Origin: Perognathus longimembris pacificus
Lineage: Eukaryota; Chordata; Mammalia; Rodentia; Heteromyidae
Reading direction: 5' to 3'
Length of the DNA stretch: 64,000 bases
Assembly (NCBI RefSeq): GCF_023159225.1
Contig: NC_063163.1
Location: 105,865,885-105,929,884, forward strand
Shown: positions 1 through 10,906 of the stretch, in pieces
Position numbering within the stretch: the stretch's first letter is position 1
How the letters are laid out: each line of letters opens with the position of its first letter
The notes under the pieces: model-generated
The model's input: only the letters and a program-made list of their open reading frames with translations
Told to the model about the DNA's origin: nothing
Databases searched by the model: none
Translations under genes and position numbers: made by a program

Positions 1-742
1 AGTGAGTGTAAACCTCTTTGTGCTACACAAAGGCAGCCTGATAATAACAAATTGCCTTGTCAACCACAAGAGATACTTAGTTATTAATGGAAATAATAGC
101 AGATTATATCAGCTTCTCACACTATAATCAAAATGAAGATCAAAGGGAGCTAATATTACAAACAGTTAACAGTGAAAACATACTAATGAGATAAAAACCA
201 CTTTCATCTCTCCACTTCCCAAATGCACCAGTGGAATAATTATTGACAGCCAAGAATGTCCTTTAAACTCAAACAATATTTGTAATACCCAAAGTCCAGC
301 CACACAAGTGAAGCTTGTTGTTATTAGATACAATTGTGTTTTAGTGTTAACACTACCTAATTGCATCCTGCTGGTGTTAGTATATGTGATCATAAGCCGT
401 CTAACTGATCTCGGTTGGTTCAGGCCAAATTCCCATTCCTCTGCTTGTTCTTCTGCTTGTTACTGCACACATTTAAGCAGAGCCATTTTGGTTTGTTAAT
501 AATTGAGACAGGATACAGAACCCCACGAGCCCCTCCCAGATTGGTCATTTAGGAGAATATTACAACAACAAATGTCCTATCACAGTAGAGTACTTTTCAG
601 ATTGTCCCAATCTTCGTCAACATTAACTTGGCCCTTAGCTAATTTGAAATGCCTTTACACATATTAGTGTGGGCCAAGGCCATTCTCAGGAGGTAGACAG
701 ATACTCCTATCACCTTTTTTCCTACAGAGAAAAGTGAGTGAC
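1..742. other. unassigned AT-rich sequence
   Basis: No repeat family, long ORF or RNA gene is recognised. The reading frames are short and lack protein-like composition. It could be intronic or intergenic DNA with very old repeats. Confidence 0.5.
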
Positions 743-754
743 AGAAATGGTAAT

Positions 755-874
755 GGGGGCTGGGAATATGGCCTAGTGGTAAAGTGCTCGCCTTGTATAC
801 ATGAAGCCCTGGGTTCAATTCCTCAGTACCACATATACAGAAAAAGCTGGAAGTGGCGCTGTGGCTCAAGTGGT
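755..874 (+). mobile_element. ID-like SINE, 3'-truncated
   Basis: The left part of the tandem ID-like SINE is seen, with an A-box-like TGGCCTAGTGGTAAAGTGC and a B-box-like GGGTTCAATTCC. It stops just after the start of the second ID unit and has no A-tail. AGAAATG occurs at 743-749 and again at 875-881, which fits a short target-site duplication. Mobilised copies of this family depend on L1 enzymes. A simple later deletion of the 3' end is an alternative. Confidence 0.85.
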
Positions 875-944
875 AGAAATGATCATTGGACATGGGTCAT
901 TTTATTCTTATAAAGCTTTGGGTTAAAGTTTTACATTCAAGCAG

Positions 945-1228
945 TGTCAGTAGCTTGCACCTGTAATCCTAGCTACTCAGAAGGTCATTAGCTCTTGAGG
1001 AAGCTAAGATCTGAGGATTCTCATTCTAATTTAGCTCCATAAAACAAATCTCCGAGCCACATCTCCAATCAAATGCTGGAGGTGGAGTTGTGACTCAGTT
1101 GGTGGAATACCAGCCTTGAGCAAAAACAAACAAACAAACAAACAAATAAAAAAACTAAGCAAGAGTGAATATGGGGCTCTGAGCACAAGCTCCAATACTG
1201 GCACACAAAAATAAATAAATAAAAAAGG
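945..1228 (+). mobile_element. dimeric B1/7SL-ID SINE
   Basis: The left half shows the 7SL/Alu-like CTGTAATCCTAGCTACTCAG signature, followed by a GAGATCTGAGG-type segment. The right half is ID-like (GTGACTCAGTTGGTGGAATACC). An AAAC-type microsatellite has grown within the right half near 1122-1146. The many substitutions suggest an older copy. Confidence 0.8.
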
Positions 1229-1627
1229 ATAGATAAATGTACAGATAAAATTTCACATTTGATCTGTAGCATTTAGGTCATTCCACAGCAAGCACATTTA
1301 TATATGTTACCAATCCCAAATTTATTTAATGAAATTGGAAGTAAGCTGTCCAACACCATAGAAAAATACCTGGCCAAAGACTTATGCAGGCATAAGATCT
1401 CAAAGTATAAACTAAAGACTAATCTTATCCTTCAGTGAGGAAAGAAACAGATGCTGGGGGAAGGAGAAATTGGGATGAAGGGGTAGGTGAAAGTCAGAAG
1501 AAATGGATTTTCCTTCCTAGATATATTATTTATTTATTTTATGACTGTAGAAACATTGATAAATGCTTAGAATTTCAAAAATATATTTTTTAAATTTGGT
1601 CTTACCTGAGTACCAAGATAAGAGAAC
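1229..1627. other. unassigned sequence
   Basis: AT-rich sequence between a SINE and the nested L1 locus. No coding or repeat signal is recognised apart from short A/T runs. Confidence 0.45.
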
Positions 1628-2624
1628 AGATTTCACCTTTTTTATTAATTTAATTTATTTATTAATTGAACACAAATTTTTTGACAAGGTGTTATGCATC
1701 CAGTTACATAGTAGGGCAGTGTGTACATTTCTTGTGATATCTTACGCCCTGTTTTTCTATCCCTTCTCTAGGTCAGGTAGACATATATACAATATACAAT
1801 GTATCAAGAACATATACAGTAGCCATGTGGCCACACCCAAGAAAGTTCACCTAGGGCTTTAAATGTAATGTCGATATTAGACAATATGTCGACAGTAGTC
1901 TTATATGAACGTACATACATAGCTTTTGAGCTATTGTATTCCCCTGAGAGGTCAATTTTTGACCTTTATATGTTGAGTAATTGTTTGGTTTTAGCTACAC
2001 ACTGTTGGGTTGCTGCTCCAATCCTGTGGGGAATACTATTTGACAAGCAGTTTTTGGTTTGACAGACTTGGTCTCTACTGTCTCTCCGTCTCCCTTTTTT
2101 TTTTTCTTTTCAAATTTTTATTATCAAACTGATGTACAGAGAGGTTACAGTTTCATAGTTTCATATATTAGGCATTGGATACATTTCTTGTACTGTTTGT
2201 TACCTTGTCCCTTCCCCCCTTCCTCCTCCCACTTTCCCGTTCATCCCCTGAGGTGTTCAGTTCACTTACACCAAACAGTTTTGCAAGTATTGCTTTTGTA
2301 GTTGTTTGTCTTTTTTTACCCTGTGTCTCTCAATTTTGGTATTCCCTTTCAATTTCCTACTTCTAATACCAGTATACACGGTTTCCAATATACTCAGATA
2401 AGATTACAGAGATAGTGTAGGTACAACCACAGGAAGATGATACAAGAACATCATCAATAATAGAAGCTACAGATATACATGGGACGTTGAAAGTAGTTAC
2501 AACTGTGATATAACAATCATTTCCATAACATGGAGTTCATTTCACTTAGCATCATCTTATGTGTTCATAAGGGTATAGCTAATGGGCCCTTGTGATGCTC
2601 TGCTATGACTTGCCTAAACCTGTA

Positions 2625-3172
2625 CTAATTATTCCCAATAAGGGAGACCATAGAGTCCATGTTTCTTTGGGTCTGGCTCACTTCACTTAGTATAATTTTT
2701 TCCAAGTCCTTCCATTTCCTTACAAATGGGGCAATGTCATTCTTTCTGATAGAGGCATAAAATTCCATTGTGTATATGTACCACATTTTCCTGATCCATT
2801 CGTCTACTGAGGGGCATCTGGGTTGGTTCCAGATTCTAGCTATGATAAATTGTGCTGCGATGAACATTGTTGTGCTGGTGGCATTACTGTGATTTTGTTT
2901 GTGGTCTTTTGGATAGATACCCAAAAGTGGGGCTGCTGGGTCATACGGGACTTCTATATTTAGCCTTCTGAGGAATCTCCATACTACTTGCCAGAGTGGG
3001 TGAACCAGTTTACATTCCCACCAACAATGAAGAAGGGTTCCCTTTTGGCCACATCCCCTCCAACAATTGTTATTGTTAGTTTTCTTGATATATGACATTC
3101 TTACGGGGGTGAGATGGAATCTCAATGTTGTTTTGATTTGCATTTCTTTTATGGCCAGTGATGTAGAGCACT
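2625..3172 (-). pseudogene. L1 ORF2 C-terminus, fragment
   Basis: The minus-strand frame encodes the ORF2 C-terminal region: a [19 protein letters not shown] cysteine/histidine block near 2990-3050, then [19 protein letters not shown] and a natural end at SLIGNN (2625). Only the last fraction of ORF2 is present in this orientation. The adjoining upstream portion is in the inverted plus-strand block at 3173-3472. It cannot encode an active enzyme. Confidence 0.85.
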
Positions 3173-3472
3173 GGCTACAAATCAAAGAAAGGTTGGACAA
3201 ATGGGACTGCATCAAACTGCAGAGCTTCTGCACGGCAAAGGACATAGCTTGCAAGATAAACAGAAAGCCCACAGACTGGGAGAAGATCTTTACCAGCCAT
3301 TCAACGGATAAAGGCCTCATCTCTAAAATATATGCAGAACTAAAAAAAATTACCTTCTTCCAAAACAAAACTGCAAAGAACCAATAGCCCCCTCATCAAG
3401 GGGGCTAAAGACTTACAAAGAGACTTTTCTGATGAGGAAATGAGAATGGCCAAGAGAGATATGAAAAAGTGC
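3173..3472 (+). pseudogene. inverted L1 ORF2 segment
   Basis: The plus-strand frame reads an ORF2 stretch ([20 protein letters not shown] and onward) that in L1 lies directly upstream of the C-terminal block seen at 2625-3172. It is therefore the inverted 5' portion of the same inner L1. A frameshift near 3345-3390 breaks the frame. Confidence 0.85.
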
Positions 3473-3484
3473 CCATCTCCCTTT

Positions 3485-6156
3485 CTAAACAGTCATATAT
3501 CAGGGAGATCATGCCCCTTTGTTTTCTGTGTTCTAGGCTTGTCTCACTCAACATTATTAGTTCAAGTTCTGACCATTTCCCTGAGAATAACAATATTTCA
3601 CCATTCCTAATCGCTATGTAGTATTCCATTGTGTATAAGTACCATATTTTTTGGATCCATTCGTCTGTGGAGGGGCATCTGGGTTGTTTCCATATTTTGG
3701 ATCTTGTGAATTGTGCCGCGATAAACATGGAAGTACAAATGTCTTTTTGATATCTTGGGGTTTGCTGTTTAGGATAGATGCCTAGGAGTGGTATGGCTGG
3801 GTCATAGGGTAGGTCTATATTGAGCTTTTTGAGAAACCTCCATACTGTTCTCCAAAGTGGTTGTACTAATTTGCACTCCCACCAACAATGGAGAAGGGTT
3901 CCTCTTTCCCCGCACCCCCTCCAGCATTTGTTGTTGCCTGAGTTCAGAGTATAGGCCATTCTAACTGGGGTGAGGTGGTATCTCAGGGTTGTTTTTATTT
4001 GCATTTCCTTTACTACCAGGGATGTTGAACATTTCCTCATGTGTTTCTTTGCCATTTTTATATCTTCTCTTGTGAAGTCTCTCTTTAGCTCCTTTTCCCA
4101 TTTCCTAATTGGTTTATTGGGCTTGGAGGGGTTTAGTTTTTTGAGTTCTCTGTAGATGACAGATATCAGGCCTTTGTCTGTTGCTGTGCTGGTAAATATC
4201 CTTTCCCATATCGTTGGCTGTCTTTCTATTTTGGTGGCTATGTCCTTAGCTGTACAGAAACTTTTTAATTTGTAGTAGTCCCATTTGTCGAGTCTTTCCC
4301 CTATTTGTTGTGCCCCTGGGACTCTATTCAGGAAGTTCCTTCCTGTGCCTATAAGTTCTAGCATCTTTCCTATTCTGTCTTTCAGTAGTTTCAAGGATTC
4401 AGGTCTGATATTGAGTTCCTTGACCCATTTTGAGTTGATCTTGGTGCATGGTGATAGGCTTAGGTCTACTTTGAGTTTTCTGCATATGGCTGCCCAGTTC
4501 TCCCAGCACCAGTAGTTGAAGAGGCTATGTTTATTCCATTGTATGTCTTTAGCTCCTTTGTTTAATATCAGCTGACTGTAAGAGTGCAGTTTTATTTCTG
4601 GATCTTCAATTCTAATCCATTGGTCTTCCGATCTGTTTTTATACCAATACCAGGCTGTTTTTGTTATGATGGCCCTGTAGTAGAGCTTGAATTCTGGTAT
4701 TGTGATACTTCCTGCACTGCATTTTTTGCCTAGCATTGCTTTGGCTATTCTAGCTTTTTTGCTGTTCCATATGAATTTATGGATTGGTTTCTCTATTTCA
4801 GTGAAGAATGTGGCTGGGATTTTGATAGGGATTGCATTGAATTTGTATAACATTTTGGACAATATGGCCATTTTCACTATATTGATTCTGCCTACCCATG
4901 AGCATGGGTGATCTTTCCATCTCCTTGTGTCTTCTTTGATTTCCCTTATTAGATTTTTATAGTTGTCATTAAATAGGTCCGTCACGTCCTTGGTTAAGTT
5001 GATCCCTAGGTACTTTATTCTTTATTTTTGGCTACTGTAAATGGAATTGTTTCCATAATTTCCTTTTCTGTTTGTATATTGCTGGTGTACAGAAAAGCTG
5101 CTGACTTTTGTGGATTGATTTTGTATCCTGCTACTTTGCCAAATTGGTTTATTAGGTGTAGGAGTTTGGGGACTGAGTTTTTTGGGTCCTTCAGATATAA
5201 GATCATGTCGTCTGCGAATAGGGATAACTTGATTTCTTCCTTGCCAATGTGGATCCCTTTGATGTCCTCCTCTTTCCTTATTGCTATGGCTAGGGATTCC
5301 AGCACTATGTTGAAAAGAAGTGGGGAGAGTGGGCATCCTTGTCTTGTTCCTGAGTTTAGGGGGAATGATTTAAGTTTCTCTCCATTTAATATGATATTAG
5401 CAGTTGGTCTGTTGTATATGGCTTTTTTTGTTTTGAGGAATGTTCCATCTATTCCTGTTCTCTCCAAAGCTTTTAATAGGTATGGATGTTGTATTTTGTC
5501 AAAGGCTTTTTGGGCATCGACTGAGATAACAATGTAATTCTTAATTTTAGATCTGTTTATGTGGTGAATTACGTTGATTGATTTACGGATGTTGAACCAT
5601 CCTTGTGACTATGGGATGAAGCCTACTTGGTCATGATGTATGATTTTCTTGATCAGTTTCTGGATCCTGTTAGCCAATATTTTATTGAGGAGCTTTGCGT
5701 CTGTGTTCATTAGTGATATTGGTCTGTAGTTCTCTTTTTATGTTGGGTCTTTGCCTGGTTTGGGAATGAGTATGATATTAGCTTCGTAGAATGAGTTTGG
5801 GATTTCTCCCTCTGTTTCTATTTCGCGGAAGAGTTTGAGGAGTATTGGTATTAGCTCCTCATTAAAGGTTTTGTAGAATTCGTTGGTGAATCCATCTGGG
5901 TCTGGGTTTTTCTTTGTTGGGAGGTTCTTGATTACCTCCTGTATCTCACTGTGAGTTATTGGTTTATTTAGTTGACTTATTTCTTCTTGGTTCAGTTTGG
6001 GCAGTTTGTACTTCTCTAAGAATTGATCCATTTCTGTAAAATTATTGTTTTTTGCTGAGTAGAGGTTTTGGAAATAGCTCCTTATGATTGTTTGAATATC
6101 GTGTGTACTTGTTGTAATTTTTCCTGTGGAGTCCTTGATTTTACGTATATGAGTCT
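3485..6156 (-). pseudogene. L1 ORF2 (reverse transcriptase), broken
   Basis: L1 ORF2 encodes an endonuclease/reverse transcriptase that copies L1 RNA at the target site. The minus-strand translation shows the RT palm, including the catalytic FADD box ([10 protein letters not shown]) near 5190-5220 and the [13 protein letters not shown] block near 5320-5350. Downstream there is an [24 protein letters not shown] segment near 4880-4940 and the C-terminal cysteine-rich region ([19 protein letters not shown]) near 3870-3930. The N-terminal endonuclease is missing. Breaks seen are an in-frame stop near 5738, another near 5607, and a frameshift near 5000-5030. The reading frame then runs into the inner L1 at about 3484. 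The final codons and natural stop appear to lie on the other side, at about 2070-2085. Confidence 0.9.
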
Positions 6157-6170
6157 AGATTTCACCTTTT

Positions 6171-7413
6171 AAATTGTAATACATATGAGATTTACTGTTG
6201 TTTGCTAAATTACATTATAGTAATCAAGCTTGAAAAGTATCTTTCACTTCAATAAAAAGTGAGGAAGAGAATATCTATCGGAGAAAATCAGATATTTCTA
6301 GAAAATAAGATGCAAAAAAATCAGAGAAAAGTAAAGAAATCTCAGCAGAGAATAAAATCAGAGAGAGGTAGAGGAGTCGAAGCTGTTCTTCAGTTCAGAT
6401 TGTAGGGATTTTCAGTGGCAGATATGGGTAATATGAATAGGGTTTTTCTAGAGCATGCTGTATGAAATAGTTGAGCCACATTTGCAATGTTTTACCTCCT
6501 TCCCTATCTGGACTCTCAAACTAGGACCAGCCCCAGTGACATTTTCCCTCTTAAAATGGGCACTCTAGACATCTGTCCTATAGAAATATGCAGATACACC
6601 TACATTAGAGGAAAGCTACTTTACAGTGACATATGCTGCAATCTTAGCTCCAAAATAAGTAACTGTCAGTGGATTATAGTAAATAGAATAGAATGGGAAT
6701 CCAAGAACCTGAACTGATAACTACTAAGGAAATGAAACAAGGGAGAGAAAATTTCTGCAACATGGCAAAATGTCAACTAATATTAATGACTGAGTAAAAA
6801 TTCTTAATACTAGAGTAGAGAACCTAGCAGATATCATCTTAAACATGTGATAAAACTTAATACCATCAGGAAGGAGGCAGTTTGCCATTGGGTATCTTCT
6901 AACTAGTAGCACAGTTATGATGTTCCTGCAAAAATGGCTTAACATGAATCTAAACTTGATTAAATACCACATAAATTTAACATAGGAGAGATGTCCTTCT
7001 GTCCTTCACTACTTGAAAATCAAAAACATAAGTCAGAGAAGACAGCAAAAGAACAATAGTATCATTGCAGATGGAAGGCTATAAAAGAAATCCAATGACA
7101 GAAGAGCACACAGAATTTTGAGTAGGATTTGTAATCTTCAAGAGCATGTGAGGGACAAAGAAAACCTTGAGAGCAGTTTTGAATTAGAAGGCAATATTAA
7201 TCTCAGTATTGATTTGTGATTTTGATTGTTGTCCTGTGGTTTGCAAGGACTATATTCTAAGTTTTAGAATTTGGATAGTGGAGAAGTACTGGGTAATGAG
7301 GACTCATGTGTCGAATTCCTTCTAAGGAGTCAGAAAAAAACTAGCAGTAGGTATAAATAAGTGGAGAGAGTAATAAGATGAAGGTGGCAGAATGTTGGCA
7401 TTGGGGAATGTTG
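6171..7413. other. unassigned sequence
   Basis: No gene, RNA or clear repeat is recognised. The sequence is AT-rich with short ORFs only. Very old transposon relics may be present below what can be seen by eye. Confidence 0.45.
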
Positions 7414-7515
7414 GTGTTATGGACTGAATTGTGTGTTTTCACCAAATTCTTATGGAAAATTCATATTTCACAGTATTTGACTGAAAAATGTGACTAAATT
7501 AGCCATCAAGTTTTG
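7414..7515 (+). mobile_element. MLT1-type (ERVL-MaLR) LTR 5' fragment
   Basis: The motif TGTTATGGACTGAATTGTGT resembles the start of mammalian MLT1 LTRs, followed by a CCAAATTCTTATGGAAAA-like continuation. Only about 100 bp is recognisable before a SINE interrupts or replaces it. The family assignment rests on remembered consensus. Confidence 0.6.
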
Positions 7516-7555
7516 CCTACCCTCTTCGGGGGTAGAGGGGACATGTTTGTATGTG

Positions 7556-7798
7556 TATGCCAGTCCTGGAGCTTCAGCTTAGCACCTGGGCACTGTCCCT
7601 GAGCTTTTTTTCCCTCCTAAAGCTAGTGTCCTATCACTTCTGCTCCACCTAATTTCCAGCTTTTTATTTTTTTCTTGTAGGTTTTCATTGCACATAAGAG
7701 TCTCACAAACTTTCCTATCTGAGCTAGCTGTGAACTTCAATCCTAGGATCTCAGCCTTTGAGCAGCTAGGATTACAGGCATAAGCCATGGATGGATAG
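7556..7798 (-). mobile_element. dimeric B1/7SL-ID SINE, antisense
   Basis: On the plus strand the reversed ID half comes first (GGGCACTGTCCCTGAGC, then a TCCTATCACTTCTGC segment). The reversed 7SL/B1 half follows (GATCTCAGCCTTTGAGCAG, GCTAGGATTACAGGCATAAG). It is diverged and lacks an obvious tail. Confidence 0.82.
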
Positions 7799-8399
7799 CT
7801 GTATACTTTCTTAAAACAAGGTTTAATTTGTAAGGTAAGCACAATAAGAGATTAATAACTATAACAGTAAAAAGAACAATTATGATTACCAATGTAATGT
7901 AACTTCTGTGAATGGGTTATCTCTCTTCTAAAATATCTTCCTATGTTTTTACTTGTCTTCAAGGAAGCAATTTAGAGCTGCTCTGAATTGACAGCATCCA
8001 TTAAGGTTACTTGAAATGAGGGTTGAAATAAGGGTTACTTGAATAACAAGCACTCCTACACCTTGACATTTGATCTGATAACTGAGTGACCTAGTGGGTG
8101 GGTAATGTATAGAATGTGAATACTCTAGTCAAAGAGATGATTCATTTCCTATACAGGTTGGAGAACAACAGTAATAGACCTTCTACCTTACATAGCAACT
8201 TAAAACTGATGAGCATTTTCCTTTTGGAATTTTCCATATAATAAATTTGGAGTGCCTGCAATTATGGAATGTGAAACTGTGAATGATAGGAAATGACGTG
8301 CATATTCAGAGACAGAGCTTGTAAAGGTTACAGAGGACCACATGGTTGGACCCTAAGCTGACTTGACTACCCTTATAAGCAGAGGATATTTGGACAGAG
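7799..8399. other. unassigned sequence
   Basis: No coding, RNA or repeat signal is recognised. Confidence 0.45.
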
Positions 8400-8467
8400 G
8401 CAATAGGATTGCAAGTTCAAGGCTGGTCTAGATTACATGGTAAGACCCTTCCTCCAAATAAAAAAAG
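8400..8467 (+). mobile_element. B1-like SINE 3' fragment
   Basis: GTTCAAGGCTGGTCTAGATTAC followed by a short A-rich tail resembles the right end of a monomeric rodent B1. The upstream half is missing or diverged beyond recognition. Confidence 0.5.
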
Positions 8468-8849
8468 GATGATGATACACAAGGAAATGGGACACAAAGA
8501 AAAACCCCATGGGCATACATGGAGAGGTGATCATCTGCAAGCCGAGGGAAGAGACTTAGGGAGAATCTAATTCGGTCTATGCCTTGACATTGTATTTTCA
8601 GATTCCAGATCTATGGGACAACTCTTTTCTTGGTTTGTAGGAATCATTCTGCAATAAATACAGGGGTGTACAATTCCAGTTCCAGTTGTTCCAGTTTCCT
8701 GAAATAAACAACAAGAAATAAGATTGCTGGATGACATGGTAGAGGAAAACAATGAATCAAGCAAAGAAAGGAGCCACTGGAGAGGAGAAAATTTTTATGA
8801 GCTATATCTATTAAGGGATTAACAGCATGCAATTCAATAGCAATAACAT
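8468..8849. other. unassigned sequence
   Basis: No gene or repeat is recognised. Two overlapping short antisense frames are not protein-like. Confidence 0.45.
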
Positions 8850-9180
8850 AATCCAGTTAAAATAGGCTAAGTACTTGACAGGTATTTCTCTAAAGAAGAG
8901 ATACAAGTGGCCACCAGCCACACAGAAACACAGCCAGCACTAATCATAGAGGAAACACAAATCTGAACTGCAAGGGAATGTCACCTCTCACAGGTGCGAA
9001 TGGCTTTGCTGCTGGTGCTCTACCACTTACGCCACCCCGACAGCCTTAGGATGTCTTTTTTTGTAAAGGTGAAAGCTAAATATTTGTAAGGATGGAACTC
9101 TCATTCCTGGTGGGTGAAGTAAATTAGCATAAACTTTGCAAAAAGCAGTTTGGAAGATTCTCAATAAACTAAACACCATC
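8850..9180 (+). mobile_element. old L1 ORF2 3' fragment
   Basis: The degenerate plus-strand sequence follows the pattern of L1 ORF2 downstream of the RT. It has a TTTCTCTAAAGAAGAGATAC piece, then ACTAATCATAGAGGAAACAC, then a CTCTCATTCCTGGTGGGTGA piece. A foreign-looking stretch at about 9005-9056 interrupts it; part reads like a reversed ID-SINE end (GCTCTACCACTTACGCC). Confidence 0.7.
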
Positions 9181-10080
9181 CATGGACTTTTTGTGTCATT
9201 CTTGCAACTTTCATGAAGTTTGGAATGAGCTTTTAAATATTAAACTGAAATGATGAAAATCAAAGAGAAAAGAAAACATATCTATACAGAAAGAAAAAAA
9301 ATTATGCATGACTGAATAGATCCTTTATACAATGTTAAACGGTGATTGCTTCCGGAACAGAGCTGATAACCATGAGAGAAAAGAAGACATTTACTTTTTA
9401 CCTTATACACATTGGTAATCTTCAGACTTTCTCTCTCTTTCTCTTCTTACAGAGAGAACATGCACTGAATAAATATATAGGCAGCCCTATAAAATCCCTA
9501 CATTTTGGGTTGTTAATTCCGAATAAATCAGGCCTATGTTGGTACATGGGTGGAAGAAGGTATGTGTCCAGGCTATTCCTTTTTATCCATACACTATAAC
9601 CTGCCACAGTCATGGGGTACAGAGCATCATGCTATTCTGTGTACATGTGTGTGAGAATGAGCATGTGTGTGGATGGATACATGTGTATTCCAGTGATATT
9701 TTCAAAAACCTACTGTGTCCATAAAATGAGAACAAGCTATTAGAAAGGAAGGAACATTGGAGAAAAATAACCATTTTGAAATGTAAGATGCTTCTACTTA
9801 GGTTACCAAAACAAAAGAGCTATGAAAATCCTGGGAGAGAAAAAAAATTTAATATCCATAATAAAAACCTAAAGGATGACCCCCAAATGAAAGAAAAAAC
9901 AACAATAAAACATTATCTAAACATGAAATACATTTCAGAGACCAATATAAGATCTTCAAAGGGATAGGGGGCAATAAAAAATAATTACAGGAAGAGAAGA
10001 TGTAAGAGGACAACCACAGAAAGATAATTTTTCAATGATTTTTAACAATTTTAATTTGTGTACTTAAAATTTTGAAAATC
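9181..10080. other. unassigned sequence
   Basis: AT-rich with short frames only. Nothing is recognised. Confidence 0.45.
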
Positions 10081-10296
10081 AGCTGAGTGTTCATGGCTCA
10101 CACCTGAATGAAAATCATTGCTACTCAGGAAGCTGAGATCTGAAGATTACAGTTCAAAACCAGCCTCAGCAGAAAAGTCTATGAGACTTCTATCTCCAAT
10201 TAACCACCAGAAAACAGAAGTATAGCTAAGAGTACTAAGCTTAAGCACAAACCTAAGGGACAGAGCCCAGGCCCTGAGTCCATGCTCCAGTACCAG
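10081..10296 (+). mobile_element. dimeric B1/7SL-ID SINE
   Basis: The B1-like left half is degenerate (GCTACTCAGGAAGCTGAGAT). It is followed by the ATCTCCAATTAACCACCAG linker and an ID-like right half ending in CCCAGGCCCTGAGTCC. A CG/CA microsatellite sits at the tail. Confidence 0.85.
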
Positions 10297-10302
10297 AGCG
10301 CG

Positions 10303-10343
<41 letters not shown>
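10297..10343. repeat. (GC)n(AC)n microsatellite
   Basis: A short alternating GC run passes directly into a longer AC run at the tail of the preceding SINE. Such purine-pyrimidine alternation favours Z-DNA, and GC/AC is the strongest simple form. Confidence 0.95.
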
Positions 10344-10349
<6 letters not shown>

Positions 10350-10692
10350 TCACACTGGAGAGAGAAACAGACAGCGACAGAGAGAATTTGAAAATCAACA
10401 ACAAGAGCAATAAGTATTCAGGCAAATCTAACATAGTATATTTCAGTATACTTCTCTAAAATAAGAACATCTTTCTCAACAAAGCCAAAAATAGTTTTTT
10501 CCTTAAACTTAATGACTTACCTGTGGAATTTAACATCCATACAAATAATTTCCCAACTGTCCCAAAATACCATAGGAAGGTAGAAACAGAGGTACACATT
10601 CTCATACAGATATTTCTCACGTTTGGAAGTCACCATGAACACGGAGTTACCAAATACTGAACTATTGCCATTGCTCCTAAGAGAAATACAAA
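10344..10692. other. unassigned sequence
   Basis: No gene or repeat is recognised beyond a few GA-rich bases next to the microsatellite. Confidence 0.4.
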
Positions 10693-10906
10693 GTTACCTA
10701 GATACTCAGAAGGCTAAGATCTGAGGATTAGGGTTCAGAGCCAGCCCAGGCAGAAAAGCCTATGAGCTTCTTATCTCCAGTAAAGTGCTCAGAAAAAGCC
10801 GGAAGTGGTGCTGTAGCTCAAGGGGTACAGTACCAGCCTTGAACAAAAAGAAGCTCAGAGACAGCACCTAGGCCCTGAATTCAAGCCCCAGAATCAGCAA
10901 AAAGAG
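10693..10906 (+). mobile_element. dimeric B1/7SL-ID SINE, 5'-truncated
   Basis: It starts inside the B1-like half (ATACTCAGAAGGCTAAGATC). The GCCAGCCCAGGCAGAAAAGC segment and a full ID-like half (GGAAGTGGTGCTGTAGCTCA) follow, with a short A/G-rich tail. Confidence 0.85.

Larger units (their letters stand above)
2086..3484 (-). mobile_element. inner LINE-1 with 5' inversion (twin priming)
   Basis: A younger L1 inserted into the outer one. The imperfect repeat CCGTCTCCCTTT (2086-2097) and CCATCTCCCTTT (3473-3484) is the TSD, with one mismatch in 12. The 3' part (about 2098-3172) is minus-strand: a poly-T run (the A-tail), then the 3'UTR, then the ORF2 C-terminus. The 5' part (about 3173-3472) is on the plus strand. 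The inverted part ends in ORF2 at the same place where the 3' part begins, with about 5 bp of overlap. This is the arrangement expected from twin priming. Confidence 0.92.
1628..6170 (-). mobile_element. outer LINE-1, 5'-truncated, with 14-bp TSD
   Basis: A minus-strand L1 whose insert (1642-6156) is bracketed by the identical 14-mer AGATTTCACCTTTT at 1628-1641 and 6157-6170. Its 3'UTR lies at about 1642-2085 and resumes past the inner L1 as ORF2. The 5' end is truncated inside ORF2, upstream of the reverse transcriptase domain. Removing the 1.39-kb inner L1 leaves about 3.1 kb of L1. This copy is a relic: ORF2 carries stops and a frameshift, and its last codons are split by the inner insertion. 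Confidence 0.93.

Noticed and set aside
755..874. tRNA gene
   Set aside because: A and B boxes are present but the sequence is the ID-like SINE found many times in the window, without a tRNA cloverleaf.
3405..4985. 526-codon minus-strand frame as an active gene
   Set aside because: It is L1 ORF2 without endonuclease and without the RT catalytic block in the same frame; upstream stops and a frameshift break it.
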